This document shows, piece by piece, positions 43,601 to 54,623 of a stretch of DNA of 64,000 nt (the stretch's first letter is position 1; the number at the start of each line of letters is the position of its first letter). This stretch comes from Zizania palustris (lineage: Eukaryota; Streptophyta; Magnoliopsida; Poales; Poaceae). The notes under the pieces were generated by a model that was given only the letters and a program-made list of their open reading frames with translations, had not been told where the DNA came from and made no database searches. The DNA lies in contig JAAALK010000286.1 in the NCBI GenBank assembly GCA_019279435.1, positions 48,308,289-48,372,288 of the forward strand, in the 5' to 3' direction. The translations under genes were made by a program, and so were the position numbers.

Positions 43601-45675
43601 CATTACCCTAGCTGAAATTTCCCCACGCCGCCGGCACCTTTCTCAGGCGCCGCCGCTCAGGTGCGCGCCGCCGCCCGCCGCACCCCGGCGCCGCTGCACC
43701 GCACTCAGCCGCCGCCGCACCGCTACGCCGTAGCCCCGATTCCCAGACGCACGCGGCAGGCTCCAGGCGCGCGGCAGACTCCAGGCTACCTCCCGGCCGC
43801 CGCCTTTCTTCTCTGGCCTGGTGGTCGCCGGCTCAGATCGACGCCCCCGCTTCGACCCCCTCGAGCGTCCCCCGGAGCGCGGCGGCAGAGCAACTCCTGG
43901 GCGTCCAGCCGCTGGCCCGCCACGCACCGGAGTGCCTGACCTGACGCCCATGCCCGGCTACCCTGGGCGCCGATGAGAGTTCTCAGCCGCCCCGGGCCGT
44001 CGACGTCGTCGCCACTCTATAATCGGTAATCTACCAGCCTAGTGCCTAGTTGGCTACTGCCCAATCTCTCGTTGCCTTGATCAAAATCTCCATTAGTTTG
44101 CGTGTGTTTATCTAATGGTACTATGCCACATTTTCACCATGTTTTCATCAATCATGGAGCTCACGTTCTAATATCAACTGAGCAGTTTCCATTTGGCATT
44201 TGCGCCGTACTTGGTGATGCCGACCGCGGTGTAGAGGGTATGTGTCGGTAGTATTTTAGCGTGTAAGTTTCCAGCTTGGGGAGTGGCCGGTTCCTTGCTC
44301 TGCAGCCTCTTCTCCCAGCAGAATCCGTCGCCCCCTTCTCCCAGCCGGATCCCGCGGCAGCCCCTCTTCCTACGACAGCCACAGTCGCCAGCTTGTACGT
44401 CCGTTACCAGTCAGCGAGTCCGCTGTCTGGTGAAACCTTGTCTCTGCTACTGCTTCCCCTGCCTTAGTCCCTCTATATGCTGGTGATTGTTATATCGCTT
44501 TCTAATTTTTGCTATGAGCAGAACCAAACCATATATCATATATGCACCTGTTATTGGATCGGATAGGAGCTTGCTTGCTAATGCAATGGTCCAGACATAG
44601 GGGGTTGCGTGATGCCTTGTGAGGGCTCTGTTGAGTGTTCCGACAAACTAAAACAGGCCACTTCCCTCTGTCTGAAGCCACCAATGTTCATCGTGTTCTG
44701 ATGAAGGAATCTGAAAATTGCAGCTCAGATAACACTGCCTTGTTTTAGTTGCTATAAGGCTGTAGAAATGGACCCTCAAGTTGCTAACAGAAATTTATGT
44801 GACATGCCTTTTTAGTCAGCCTGTAAGGGATTTTGTTGTAGCTATTCATGTGAAGTTTGATCAAAGTTGTACAATTAGATTGTAAGAAGGATGGGGGTAG
44901 GGATGAAAACAGAGTGGAAACTGACGGAAATGAGTGCTATCATATCCGTTTCCGTATTTTTTTGCGGAAACAAAAACGAATACGGATATGCCGGAAACGG
45001 ATACGAAAGCGGATACCACCAGAAATGAATACGGACCGAATAAGGAGTGGATACGTATACGGAACCGAATATCTATCAGAATTATAAAAAACCCTTAATA
45101 TATGAAAAGAGTATGATAAACCAATAAATAGGTTCAATTTGCACACATATTAATAAATGATAAATACATATAACAAAGTAAAAACAAGTTTTATTTAGTT
45201 TTAATGAATATATATTATTTGTTTTTAGCAAATAATTATATATTAATTTAAATTAAATTGTTTAATATTTTATGAATAGAATATAGTTTAAAGTTTTATA
45301 TAATGTGAAAAAGTAAAAGCTAATATTCTATATAGTGTAGTAGAAAAACTGTGAAAACGGAAACTTTCCGTTTTTCTTATGCGGAATATTCTGTTTCTGT
45401 ATCCGTTTTGTCGGAAATCATTGTTCCGTTTCCATTTCTGTTTCCGCTTAAAAAAAATCTGTTTCCGTTTCCGCTTCGGGATATTCCGTATCCGTTTCTG
45501 GATAACCCTCTCTGTTTCCGTTTTTCCAGAATGGACGGAAATTTTCCGCTCTGTTTTCATCCCTAGATGGGAGCAAAGTCCATTATGTCAGTTTGTGTCA
45601 TATCACTGTTACTTTTCTACATTATTTTCCATTTTGATCATATTTTCATGGTAATTTGCAGGCTGGAGGTGTAAA
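43600..45675 (+). promoter_or_regulatory. LST8 5' region: GC-rich leader and 5' UTR intron
   Basis: A GC-rich, CpG-dense island (about 43620-44030) and a second GC-rich block (about 44270-44410) precede the coding start. An acceptor (TTTGCAG|GCTGGAGG, exon from 45662) lies just before the ATG, so at least one upstream non-coding exon must exist; CTCTATAATCG|GTAATC near 44025 is a candidate donor. The arginine/proline-rich frames here are compositional. Confidence 0.5.
44898..45565. mobile_element. hAT-type MITE in the presumed LST8 5' UTR intron
   Basis: The ends are TAGGGATGAAAACAGAG and CTCTGTTTTCATCCCTA, perfect over 17 bp. The 8-bp duplication is GATGGGGG versus GATGGGAG (44890-44897 and 45566-45573), one mismatch. 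Subterminal DNA repeats tccgtttccg-type motifs on both sides. The length is 668 bp, with no transposase. Confidence 0.9.
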
Positions 45676-48600
45676 ATGGCTCAACCTTCTGTCATCCTAG
45701 CAACTGCAAGTTATGATCACACAATTAGATTTTGGGAAGCCAAGAGTGGTCGCTGTTACCGCACTATTCAATACCCAGACTCTGTGAGTATTGCCACATG
45801 CTTATGAATGAATCATTCTTTTGAAGGAGAATGGAATTTGGATGATTATTGATGAGCCATGGTTAGGTACATATATAGAGGCAAGGGGATAACTACTTTA
45901 TAACTGAATTACTAGTGCTAGAAAACCCCCTTGCCAAAGGATACAATAGACCGGACAGGGGTCCTGGCCGAACCCCCTTAGAGCCTACATAACAGAATAT
46001 GCTAACACGCCCCCGCAGTCTGAACGTCGGTGCTTAGCCACGGACATTCAGGCTGGACCGAAATTCAGTGAACACCGAAGAGGGCAGCCCTTTGGTGAAG
46101 ACGTCGGCGAACTGAGATGTCGTGGGGACATGAAGGACCCGAACGGCACCCATGGCCACCTTCTCACGGACGAAGTGAAGATCGATCTCGATATGCTTCG
46201 TTCGCTGATGCTGGACTGGATTAGAGGACATGTAGACCGCGCTAATGTTGTCGCAATAGACAAGAGTGGCGCGGTGAAGCGGAGTATGAAGCTCATGAAG
46301 AAGCTGGCGAAGCCAGGAAGCCTCAGCAACGCCATTGGCCACGGCGCGATACTCTGCTTCAGCACTGGAGCGGGAGACGGTGTTCTGCCGTTTAGATGAC
46401 CAAGAAACCAGGTTGTCGCCAAGGAACACAGCGTAGCCCGAAGTGGACTTGCGAGTGTCGGGACAGCCTGCCCAGTCAGCATCAGTATAGACCACCAAGT
46501 CATCCAGCGTCGATGGCCGAAGAAGAAGACCCAGATGTAGAGTACCTCGAATATACCGAAGAATGCGCTTGAGAGCAGCAAGGTGAGCCTCTCGAGGATC
46601 ATGCATGTGGAGACAGACCTGCTGTACGGCATAAGAGATGTCCGGTCGCGTAAAGGTCAGATACTGCAGGGCACCAGCAAGGCTGCGGTAATCTGAAGGA
46701 TCGGCGACTGGAGTCCCAGAGTCGGCAGAAACTTTGGGGTTAGTGTCGACTGGCGTATTGCAAGATTTGCACTCTGTCATGCCTGCTCGGTCCAGGATAT
46801 CAAGCATGTACTGTCGCTGAGAGAGAATCATACCATCATCACTGCGCTGAACCTGCATCCCCAGAAAATGGTGGAGCTCACCTAGATCCTTCATGGCAAA
46901 CTCTTGCTGAAGAGCTGAGATAATTTGCCGAAGGAGATGTGCTGAGCAAGCGGTGAGAACAATGTCATCCACGTAGAGAAGCAGATATGCTGTATCAGTG
47001 CCACGACGGTAGATGAACAGCGAAGTATCTGACTTGGCTTCTATGAAACCAAGGGAGACCAGGTGCGTGGCAAAGCGACTGTACCAAGCACGAGGGGCTT
47101 GCTTCAGCCCATAAAGAGATTTGTTGAGGCGGCAAACAAAGTCTGGGTGAACGGGGTCTTCAAAACCAGACGGCTGAGCTGCAAACACTGTCTCTGTCAG
47201 AGTGCCGTGGAGGAAAGCATTCTTGACATCGAGCTGATGAACAGGCCACTTGCGGGAAATAGCCAACGAGAGAACGGTGCGAACTGTGGCAGGCTTGACA
47301 ACAGGGCTGAATGTCTCTGTAAAGTCAATGCCTGGACGTTGAGTGAAGCCGCGGAGGACCCAACGTGCTTTGTAACGCTCCAAGGAACCGTTGGCGAGGA
47401 ACTTGTGCTTGAATATCCATTTACCGGTGACAATGTTGGCATGCTGCGGGCGAGGAACCAGATCCCAAGTCTGGTTTGTGATGAGGGCAGCATGTTCTTC
47501 TTCCATGGCAGCCCGCCAATTGGGATCGGCAAGGGCACCACGAAAGGTCTTCGGTATTGGAGATAGTGGTGCGGCATGGAACAGGGATGGAACTCGGAAC
47601 CCATCCTTGGCCCGTGTCGTCATGCGATGATGGTTCACCGTTGGGGTAACAGCAATAGCACCAGGAGGTAGCGGCACCGGTGCTGGGGAAGTAGTGGATG
47701 CCGCTGGAGGAGGAGGTTCAGGTGGTCGGGGACGCCTGGAGTAGACACGCAGAGCCGGTCCCGCACGTGGGAGTGCAGGAGACGTGGCATCTGCGCATGG
47801 TACGGGTGTAGGCGTTGAAGATGAGGTCGGGGCAGCGCGTGGTACAGAGGATGTTGAGGGACCCGTGGCCGCGCGTGGCACAACACCCGCGCGAGGTAGG
47901 GAGTGATATCTTGGTGGAACCAGTGGCGCCGAAAGTGGTATGGTGGGAGATGTACCTGTAGAAGAAAAAATTGGCAGTCCTATGGGAGCGACTGCCGTGT
48001 TAGAAAATTCATCTAAAAAGGTGAAATCCGTAGCATTAGGAAGTGAGGGTTGCTCAGCAAAGGGAAATGAAGTTTCATCGAAGATGACATGACGAGAAAT
48101 AATGATTCTATTGGTGGTAGGATCAAGGCAGCGATATCCCTTGTGGTGAGCAGAGTATCCCAAAAAAATACAAAGGGCGGAGCGGGGTGAAAGTTTATGG
48201 GGAGCAGTGGCCGAGAGATTGGGGTAACACTTACAACCGAAGACCCGAAGATGTTCGTAGGACGGCGCACTACCATGGAGGGCAAAGTGCGGGGTCGAGA
48301 AGTCAAGGGTCTTGGTAGGTAAGATGTTGAGGAGTAGGGTCGCAGTGTGCAACGCTTCAGCCCAATATGAAGGAGGCATGCTCGCCTGAAACAAAAGAGA
48401 GCGGATAACGTCATTAGTAGTACGAATGATCCGTTCGGCCTTACCGTTCTGGGGCGACGTGTAGGGGCACGACATGCGGAAGAGGATGCCATGTGTCGTA
48501 AAGAAAGTGCGAGCGGTGGAGTTGTCAAACTCCCGTCCGTTGTCGGTTTGGACGGCCTGGATGCGAGCACCGAACTGGGTAGAGACATAGGCAAAAAAGT

Positions 48601-51600
48601 TAGATAATGTCATGAATGTGTCAGACTTTAGCCGAAGGGGGAATGTCCACAAGTAATGTGAGCAGTCGTCAAGAACAACTAAGTAATATTTGTAACCAGA
48701 GACACTAACAACAGGAGATGTCCACAAGTCACAATGAATAAGAGCAAAGTTGTTCGACGCCCTAGAGACTGAAGTACCAAAAGGAAGACGAACATGTCGT
48801 CCTAACTGACACGCATGACATATAGAATCCAAGTCTTTATTACAAGCCGGAATGGCCGAAACAAGTTTGGAAAGAGTTTCGCGACCAGGGTGACCAAGAC
48901 GTCGGTGCCAAAGTGAAGCTGTTGTGGAGCCCGCAACAAGAGAGTGCGCCACTGGAACCTGTAGAGGGTAGAGTGGTCCGGAGCTATTGCACCTGATGGT
49001 CACGGTCCCCGTGAGAAGATCCTTCACAGAGCAACCATAAGGGTCAAATTCCACAGAGCAATTATTATCAATAGTAAATTGGCGAACAGAAATAAGATTC
49101 TTAATGAGTTGTGGTGAGACAAGAACATTATTTAAGGTAAGGTGGCCAAGATATGTCGTCCCGGTCGCGGCGACTGGGAGGAGTGAACCATTACCGACAA
49201 CAATAGAAGTGGGGGAGGGATACCGTGGAACCGAATAGTGAGAGAGGGTACCGTCATGGGATGTCATGTGGGAAGAGGCACCAGTATCAAAATACCAGTC
49301 GTTATTCACCGGAGGGGTGAGAGTCATGGTGCTGAAAGTGGAGGCGAGGGAGCTCTGGTCCCAAGTCGGAGCTCCTGTCATGGGCTGTTGTGGTGCTTGG
49401 GGGGTCCAGGGTGGCAAGGCTTGCTGTTGTGGCTTGCAACAGAGGTCCTGCAGGGGTCCCGTAGGGAGGAAAAAAATGCGGTTGTTGAGGATTTTGTTGA
49501 GCCATCTGTGAAAACTGTTGGGGCCCCTGGAATGCAAGCATTGCTTGCTGCTGTTGGGGACCCATTCGGCCTTGAGGAAGCTGGGCCAGGGGAGGAGTCC
49601 GTGGGCCGGGCCACATCTGGATGGACCCTGTCCACGGATTGTAGAAGGAGGGCCACGTCCCGTTGGGCCCGGTTGTGGGGGAGGGGCTGCTGCCGGCTGG
49701 GGCAGGAGGACCACCGGAGGAATTGCGACCCTTCTGCTTCTTTTTCCTGTTCTGTTTTGGGGCGCCGGTTCGAGGTGTGCTGCCTTCAATTGGTGCAGAC
49801 TGCTGGGGTGCAGAGGGGACAGCGACGAAGGCAGTGGGGGGGGCAGCGGGGTGCTGAACCATATTTATCTCCTCAAGGAGAAGCTCATTTCGAACAGCAG
49901 CAAAGGAGGGAAAGGGGCGCCCACGCCGGAGGTGAACACCGATGTCCTTGTAGCGTTCGTTGAGCCCGCGAATAACATTGAGGACCAAGGTGCGGTCGGT
50001 CACGTGTTCGCCAAGATCGCCAAGGTCGTCGGCCATCTTCTTGAAACGCTTGCAGTACTCGGTGATGGAAAGATCCCCTTGCGCGAAGGCACGAAACTTG
50101 GCGTCAAGATGTAGGGCGCGGGTCTCTTGATTCCCAAGAAAGTGACCCTCGATGGCAAGCCAAGCTTCTCGGGCGGTGGCGCGGTGGTCAATGACGGCCT
50201 CAGCAAGATCAGAAGAAGTCGTGCTGTAGAGCCAAGATTTCACCACGGCGTTCATCCGCGTCCAATCAGGCAGGGCCGAGGTAGCGTGGTCGCTAAAGAT
50301 GTGATCTTGCAGCGAATACTTTGTGACGGCGAGGAGGAATTGTTCGCGCCATCTTGAGTAGTTGCCGGCTGTGTCAAGGGTGATGGGAACCAGGCTGCGT
50401 GCGTTCTGAACGGAGACCGCCTGAGCATGGAGGTTGAGGATAGCGGCTGCTTCGTGGAGGGCCATGGCGTTGGAGACGTCCAGGCCGTCCCCTGGAGGAG
50501 GCGCGATGGGGTCAGCTGCAGCGGCAGCGTCGGCCCGAGCTTTGGCTGCTCGTGCTAGAGCAGCACGGATGCGTTCGGTGGCAGCGTCGCGATCGGAAGA
50601 GGCAGCAGCAGCTTCTTCTTCAGCTGCCTGGGCTTCTGCAAGGGCAGCCTCACGGGCAGCCATGCGGGTGTCCGCGAGGCGCCTTGGTTCGTCGTTGTCG
50701 TTGCGATGAACGAGGTCTGCAGGGTCAACGACAGAGGTGGGGGGAGACCCGGCCATGCTGAGCAGGGAGGGCAGCCGAAGGGAGGGAGGGAGAGGTGTTG
50801 TTCCCTGTGCCGAAGGCAGGGAAGAACAGGGTTCTTTGCCTCCCTAACACCCTGAGCCGAAGGGAGGAAAGGTTCCCTGTGCCGAAGGCAGGGAGGAGCA
50901 GGGTTCTTTGCCTCGAGCAAGGAGCAGCAGAAGTGCCTGTGCCGAAAGCAGAAGAACAGGGTTCCTTGTCCTGACCGAGCCCCCTATCTCCCTGTGCCGA
51001 AGGGAGGGGAGAAGAGGGGTTCCTTGAGCAGAAGGCAGGGAAGAACAGCAGTTCTTGTGCCGAAAGCAGGAGGAACAGGGATTCCCTGTGCCGGTCAGGG
51101 AGGGCAGCGGAAGGTGGAGAGGAAGAGGGGAACCCGGACTCCTGATACCATGAAGGAGAATGGAATTTGGATGATTATTGATGAGCCATGGTTAGGTACA
51201 TATATAGAGGCAAGGGGATAACTACTTTATAACTGAATTACTAGTGCTAGAAACCCCCTTGCCAAAGGATACAATAGACCGGACAGGGGTCCTGGCCGAA
51301 CCCCCTTAGAGCCTACATAACAGAATATGCTAACACTTTTGATGTGTAGTTTTTTTCATGGTTTCTCTTGTATTAGCTAGTTTTTTACTTCGTCCTTCAA
51401 TATTGTAGCTAAATGTTTTACTATACAATGTAAATGCATGCCTTCTGTTTGCTAACTTCACCTTTCTTTATTGGTCACTTGTCTTTTATAGGAAGTCAGA
51501 AACTATCTGTGGTTTCTAGACATTGTGATGGCATGATTATTTTTTTATTCTTTCAGGGTTATGCTTCCTTCACTTGCATTACTAGATATAGTTTTTGTTA

Positions 51601-54600
51601 GATGTCTGTGGTTTCCATAATATTGGGTTAACATTGTAAGTGTTCATGCATTTTCTTGCACTGTTTAAAGTAATGGTATAGTTATGTACATGCTTTCTGC
51701 ATTTATGTTCATGGTGATTGTATGTTGTTGTTCCATATTTCTTTTTTGATGCTTAGAATTTAACCTTTTCTTTTCCATGGATGGGCTATGATACAATGTC
51801 CATAAATGTCCTACGTGACTATAAATTATGGGCCAATGGTTGGTCTATTGGTAGCTATATATTTTACTGGCAATCTTACATATCGTGTGCCTTTGGATAA
51901 CCTATTTCTTGCAGCAAGTTAATCGCCTTGAGATAACCCCAGACAAGCGTTTCTTAGCTGCTGCTGGCAATCCTCATATCAGGCTTTTTGATGTAAACTC
52001 AAACAGTCCTCAACCGGTATGTACATATATTCTGAAGGAACCTGTCTGGACTAGACATGCACTTTTTGCTCACTTAAACACGATTTACTCATTTACAACA
52101 CACTTAACAGGTCATTAGCTATGACTCACATACTAGTAATGTGATGGCTGTGGGATTCCATTGTGATGGCAACTGGATGTACTCCGGTTCTGAGGATGGT
52201 ACTGTGAGAATCTGGGATTTGCGGTGAGGGTTTACAACTTATTATTGCCTATTGTTCTTGGATTGCAGTTTATTTTCTTTAACCCATGGTTCCTGGGAAA
52301 CACTGTCTTGAGTAGAAATTCTAATTAGGCATAGGATCTGCTGCAAATAATCTCTAGGTGCTGCTTTGCAAAACTCACTATATGGTCCATTGGATGTGGG
52401 TTAGATGAACTAGATTTATGGAGATTTGAGCACCAGATGGTTGAATTTGCAAATACCCTCATTGAGAAATTATGTATAATGGATTCCATCACCTCAATTC
52501 TATCTGATTATGATAAATCAAAATCTCACCATGTAAAAATATACAACATAGCACTTATATAGTTATATATGTGTTCTAACTAGACAGTAGTATTGTTCAT
52601 ATACTTAGTTGTTATGTACTAATTTCTAAATTTCTAGTATTTGTCTCTTCGATGCATGTTATGCCTTTGACGTGTTCTTCATTATCTTGCACATGTGTTT
52701 TCAGGACTGCCACTTGTCAACGAGAGTATGAAAGTCGTGCTGCTGTGAACACTGTGGTCCTGCACCCAAATCAGGTTAGACTCTTTCTTGTCTTTGGGAA
52801 AATTAATCATTTCCACCTGTGTATATAACATGTGGGCCTTGTCATAGACACATGGGTGGAAAATCATCACTTTGCCACCCTATAAAGGAGTGGCATATGA
52901 TCAAACCCCCCTTTCTTAAGTGATTGCAAATTTCATCATCCGATTTACACACTGCAACATAAGCTTGTTGGTTAGCTGGGGATCTCAAATTCGTGTGCAT
53001 TCATGTGGTTAGCTGGATCACTTATAAATATGCTATCACAATTGTTACATCTACATTTTCTCTGTATATTCACATTCATGTGGCATCCAAATTGAGTTTG
53101 ACTAAGGTGGCATTGAATTGTACATTCAGGTGGCTAACCTTCATCAGTCATCACTGACTTCAGACTTTCAGAGTTCTGACATTGACTTTCTCAGTCTGCA
53201 TCATTCTCCATTGACGATAGGCATAGAAATCACTACTGACATTTGAATGGAATTACTAAGTCTCTTATCGTGTTACGTTGTTAACTTTCTTGTTGGATGC
53301 AATGGATGAAATAGTACAGTAGGATAACTGTTCCTTCTTTTTGCCACATTTGTCTTTCCTGATAATATGTCCATTCCATTCTGCCTCATTTTATTCCAAC
53401 ATTGTCTCTAATCTTTCAGAAAGAGCTAATATCTGGTGATCAAAATGGAAACATACGTGTGTGGGATTTGGCTGCTAATTCATGCAGCTGTGAGTTGGTG
53501 AGTAGTAAGTAATTCAGTTTCAAGGTTCTACAACGTGGGAAAAAAATGCAATAAGACAAGTTGGTTCCATCTATCCAGGTACCAGAGGTTGATACTGCTG
53601 TAAGATCCCTGACAGTCATGTGGGATGGGAGTATGGTGGTTGCGGCAAATAACCGTGGGACATGTTATGTTTGGCGCTTGCTTAAGGGTACTCAGGTCAG
53701 TCAATCCTGCTGAGTACTTTAAGGAAAATGAATTATGAAAAAAATTGTCTTGAGTTTTACTGCCTGTTGTTAACCATAAGCTTGTGATTTCTTGATTTCC
53801 AAGCTGATGGAATCTCTTATGTAGACAATCACATGCTTTGAACCTCTCCATAAGTTGCAAGCTCATGATGGCTACATTCTGAAGTGCTTGCTTTCACCAG
53901 AATTTTGTGATCCCAACAGGTAATACCGGGGTCTTAAATGACTACTTTTCATGTCCATGTCGCTTCCAATGTATTCTTGTTATGAACACTGCTTCCTAGA
54001 CATTCATTTGGCATAATGCAATTTGTGAATGTAGTAATGTCAGTAATACTCGGCTTCTAAAGTTCCAAATACATATTGACAGCTCAAAATACTGTATCCA
54101 AGTAATGCGACACTGACATTTTACAAAAAGAGAAGCTGAATTTCATTTGATATGCTTTGATGCTTTGTAGGTATCTTGCAACAGCCTCATCTGATCACAC
54201 TGTAAAGATTTGGAATGTCGATGGCTTCAAATTGGAAAGAACTTTAGTAGGTAATTTTCTGAGCATCGGCTCCCCTTTCCTATTGAAACTTTTGGAATTT
54301 CTAGATGGGATCCTGAAATATTGCGAGCAAACTTGAAACTTCTCAGGTCATCAACGTTGGGTTTGGGACTGTGTATTCTCAGTAGATGGTGCTTATTTGA
54401 TAACTGGTATAATCCACTGACACCCCCATGCTGTCCATGATTCCCCGTCGCTGCATTTCACGAGTAACCAAAGCAAACTTGTTCTTGACCTGCAGCTTCT
54501 TCTGATAGTACTGCGAGATTATGGACAATGTCAACTGGAGAGGCCATCAGGGTTTACCAGGGGCATCACAAAGCGACCGTCTGCTGCGCTCTTCATGATG

Positions 54601-54623
54601 GCGCTGAATCAGCGCCATCATGA
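45676..54623 (+). CDS. LST8: LST8, WD40 subunit of TOR complex
   Basis: There are ten coding exons: 45676-45783, 51915-52016, 52111-52223, 52705-52774, 53420-53497, 53579-53695, 53825-53919, 54171-54250, 54347-54406, 54496-54623. They total 951 nt, 316 aa. The protein is a seven-bladed WD40 propeller from [20 protein letters not shown] onward. Repeat ends are visible as IRFW, IRLFD, VRIWD, IRVWD, CYVWR, VKIWN, ARLW. LST8 binds the TOR kinase domain and stabilises TORC1/TORC2; in plants it is needed for nutrient and day-length responses. The length fits the family (about 305-320). The start is the first ATG after the acceptor at 45662 and matches family N-termini. Intron 1 is stretched to 6.1 kb by an antisense copia element; both splice sites remain canonical and the frame is intact. 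Other introns show no large insertion. Confidence 0.95.
45822..46007 (-). repeat. 3' LTR of the copia element
   Basis: This is a 186-bp terminal repeat; GAAAACCCCC here versus GAAACCCCC in the other copy is the only difference seen. Confidence 0.95.
46034..49789 (-). CDS. copia pol: protease, integrase, reverse transcriptase, RNase H
   Basis: The open frame is 1,251 codons. In order: aspartic protease ([12 protein letters not shown]), GAG-pre-integrase zinc region ([10 protein letters not shown]), integrase core (HCDLW, then QTDNGREF, then [10 protein letters not shown]), reverse transcriptase ([28 protein letters not shown]) and RNase H ([34 protein letters not shown]). The key acidic residues of each domain are present. 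The true start of pol is not the first methionine: the frame overlaps gag by 488 nt, and pol-like sequence clearly begins only downstream of the overlap. The frame is +1 relative to gag. Confidence 0.92.
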   Translation of the reverse strand: MKAAHLEPAPQNRTGKRSRRVAIPPVVLLPQPAAAPPPQPGPTGRGPPSTIRGQGPSRCGPAHGLLPWPSFLKAEWVPNSSKQCLHSRGPNSFHRWLNKILNNRIFFLPTGPLQDLCCKPQQQALPPWTPQAPQQPMTGAPTWDQSSLASTFSTMTLTPPVNNDWYFDTGASSHMTSHDGTLSHYSVPRYPSPTSIVVGNGSLLPVAATGTTYLGHLTLNNVLVSPQLIKNLISVRQFTIDNNCSVEFDPYGCSVKDLLTGTVTIRCNSSGPLYPLQVPVAHSLVAGSTTASLWHRRLGHPGRETLSKLVSAIPACNKDLDSICHACQLGRHVRLPFGTSVSRASNNFALIHCDLWTSPVVSVSGYKYYLVVLDDCSHYLWTFPLRLKSDTFMTLSNFFAYVSTQFGARIQAVQTDNGREFDNSTARTFFTTHGILFRMSCPYTSPQNGKAERIIRTTNDVIRSLLFQASMPPSYWAEALHTATLLLNILPTKTLDFSTPHFALHGSAPSYEHLRVFGCKCYPNLSATAPHKLSPRSALCIFLGYSAHHKGYRCLDPTTNRIIISRHVIFDETSFPFAEQPSLPNATDFTFLDEFSNTAVAPIGLPIFSSTGTSPTIPLSAPLVPPRYHSLPRAGVVPRAATGPSTSSVPRAAPTSSSTPTPVPCADATSPALPRAGPALRVYSRRPRPPEPPPPAASTTSPAPVPLPPGAIAVTPTVNHHRMTTRAKDGFRVPSLFHAAPLSPIPKTFRGALADPNWRAAMEEEHAALITNQTWDLVPRPQHANIVTGKWIFKHKFLANGSLERYKARWVLRGFTQRPGIDFTETFSPVVKPATVRTVLSLAISRKWPVHQLDVKNAFLHGTLTETVFAAQPSGFEDPVHPDFVCRLNKSLYGLKQAPRAWYSRFATHLVSLGFIEAKSDTSLFIYRRGTDTAYLLLYVDDIVLTACSAHLLRQIISALQQEFAMKDLGELHHFLGMQVQRSDDGMILSQRQYMLDILDRAGMTECKSCNTPVDTNPKVSADSGTPVADPSDYRSLAGALQYLTFTRPDISYAVQQVCLHMHDPREAHLAALKRILRYIRGTLHLGLLLRPSTLDDLVVYTDADWAGCPDTRKSTSGYAVFLGDNLVSWSSKRQNTVSRSSAEAEYRAVANGVAEASWLRQLLHELHTPLHRATLVYCDNISAVYMSSNPVQHQRTKHIEIDLHFVREKVAMGAVRVLHVPTTSQFADVFTKGLPSSVFTEFRSSLNVRG
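49302..50756 (-). CDS. copia gag polyprotein
   Basis: The 484-codon frame starts [20 protein letters not shown]. It has an alanine-rich N-terminal coiled coil and a UBN2-type gag core (for example [47 protein letters not shown]). A proline/glutamine-rich tail has a basic patch ([11 protein letters not shown]) but no CCHC zinc knuckle. The frame ends at 49302 and overlaps pol in another frame; most relatives have gag and pol in one frame. Confidence 0.88.
   Translation of the reverse strand: MAGSPPTSVVDPADLVHRNDNDEPRRLADTRMAAREAALAEAQAAEEEAAAASSDRDAATERIRAALARAAKARADAAAAADPIAPPPGDGLDVSNAMALHEAAAILNLHAQAVSVQNARSLVPITLDTAGNYSRWREQFLLAVTKYSLQDHIFSDHATSALPDWTRMNAVVKSWLYSTTSSDLAEAVIDHRATAREAWLAIEGHFLGNQETRALHLDAKFRAFAQGDLSITEYCKRFKKMADDLGDLGEHVTDRTLVLNVIRGLNERYKDIGVHLRRGRPFPSFAAVRNELLLEEINMVQHPAAPPTAFVAVPSAPQQSAPIEGSTPRTGAPKQNRKKKQKGRNSSGGPPAPAGSSPSPTTGPNGTWPSFYNPWTGSIQMWPGPRTPPLAQLPQGRMGPQQQQAMLAFQGPQQFSQMAQQNPQQPHFFPPYGTPAGPLLQATTASLATLDPPSTTTAHDRSSDLGPELPRLHFQHHDSHPSGE
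50790..51138 (-). repeat. degenerate tandem repeats in the copia 5' leader
   Basis: Between primer site and gag, units of the type TGCCGAAGGCAGGGA...ACAGGGTTC (plus strand) recur at least five times with variable spacing of about 40-60 bp. This is non-coding leader, just outside the gag start. Confidence 0.8.
51151..51335 (-). repeat. 5' LTR of the copia element
   Basis: This 185-bp repeat matches the 3' LTR; the primer site abuts it at 51139-51150. Confidence 0.95.

Larger units (their letters stand above)
45822..51335 (-). mobile_element. Ty1-copia LTR retrotransposon in LST8 intron 1
   Basis: The element is 5.5 kb and antisense to LST8. The LTRs (45822-46007 and 51151-51335) are identical except for one A in a homopolymer; on the minus strand they start TGTTAGCATATTCTG and end CCTTCA. 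The primer site TGGTATCAGGAG sits directly next to the 5' LTR (51139-51150) and a G-rich tract (GCGGGGGCG) precedes the 3' LTR. The target site reads CTTT(T) on both sides. Gag and pol frames are long and open. The domain order protease-integrase-RT-RNase H marks it as copia. Confidence 0.95.

Noticed and set aside
43643..43951. Arginine/proline-rich frames on both strands in the GC island
   Set aside because: Open in several frames at once because of GC content; position fits the LST8 5' leader.
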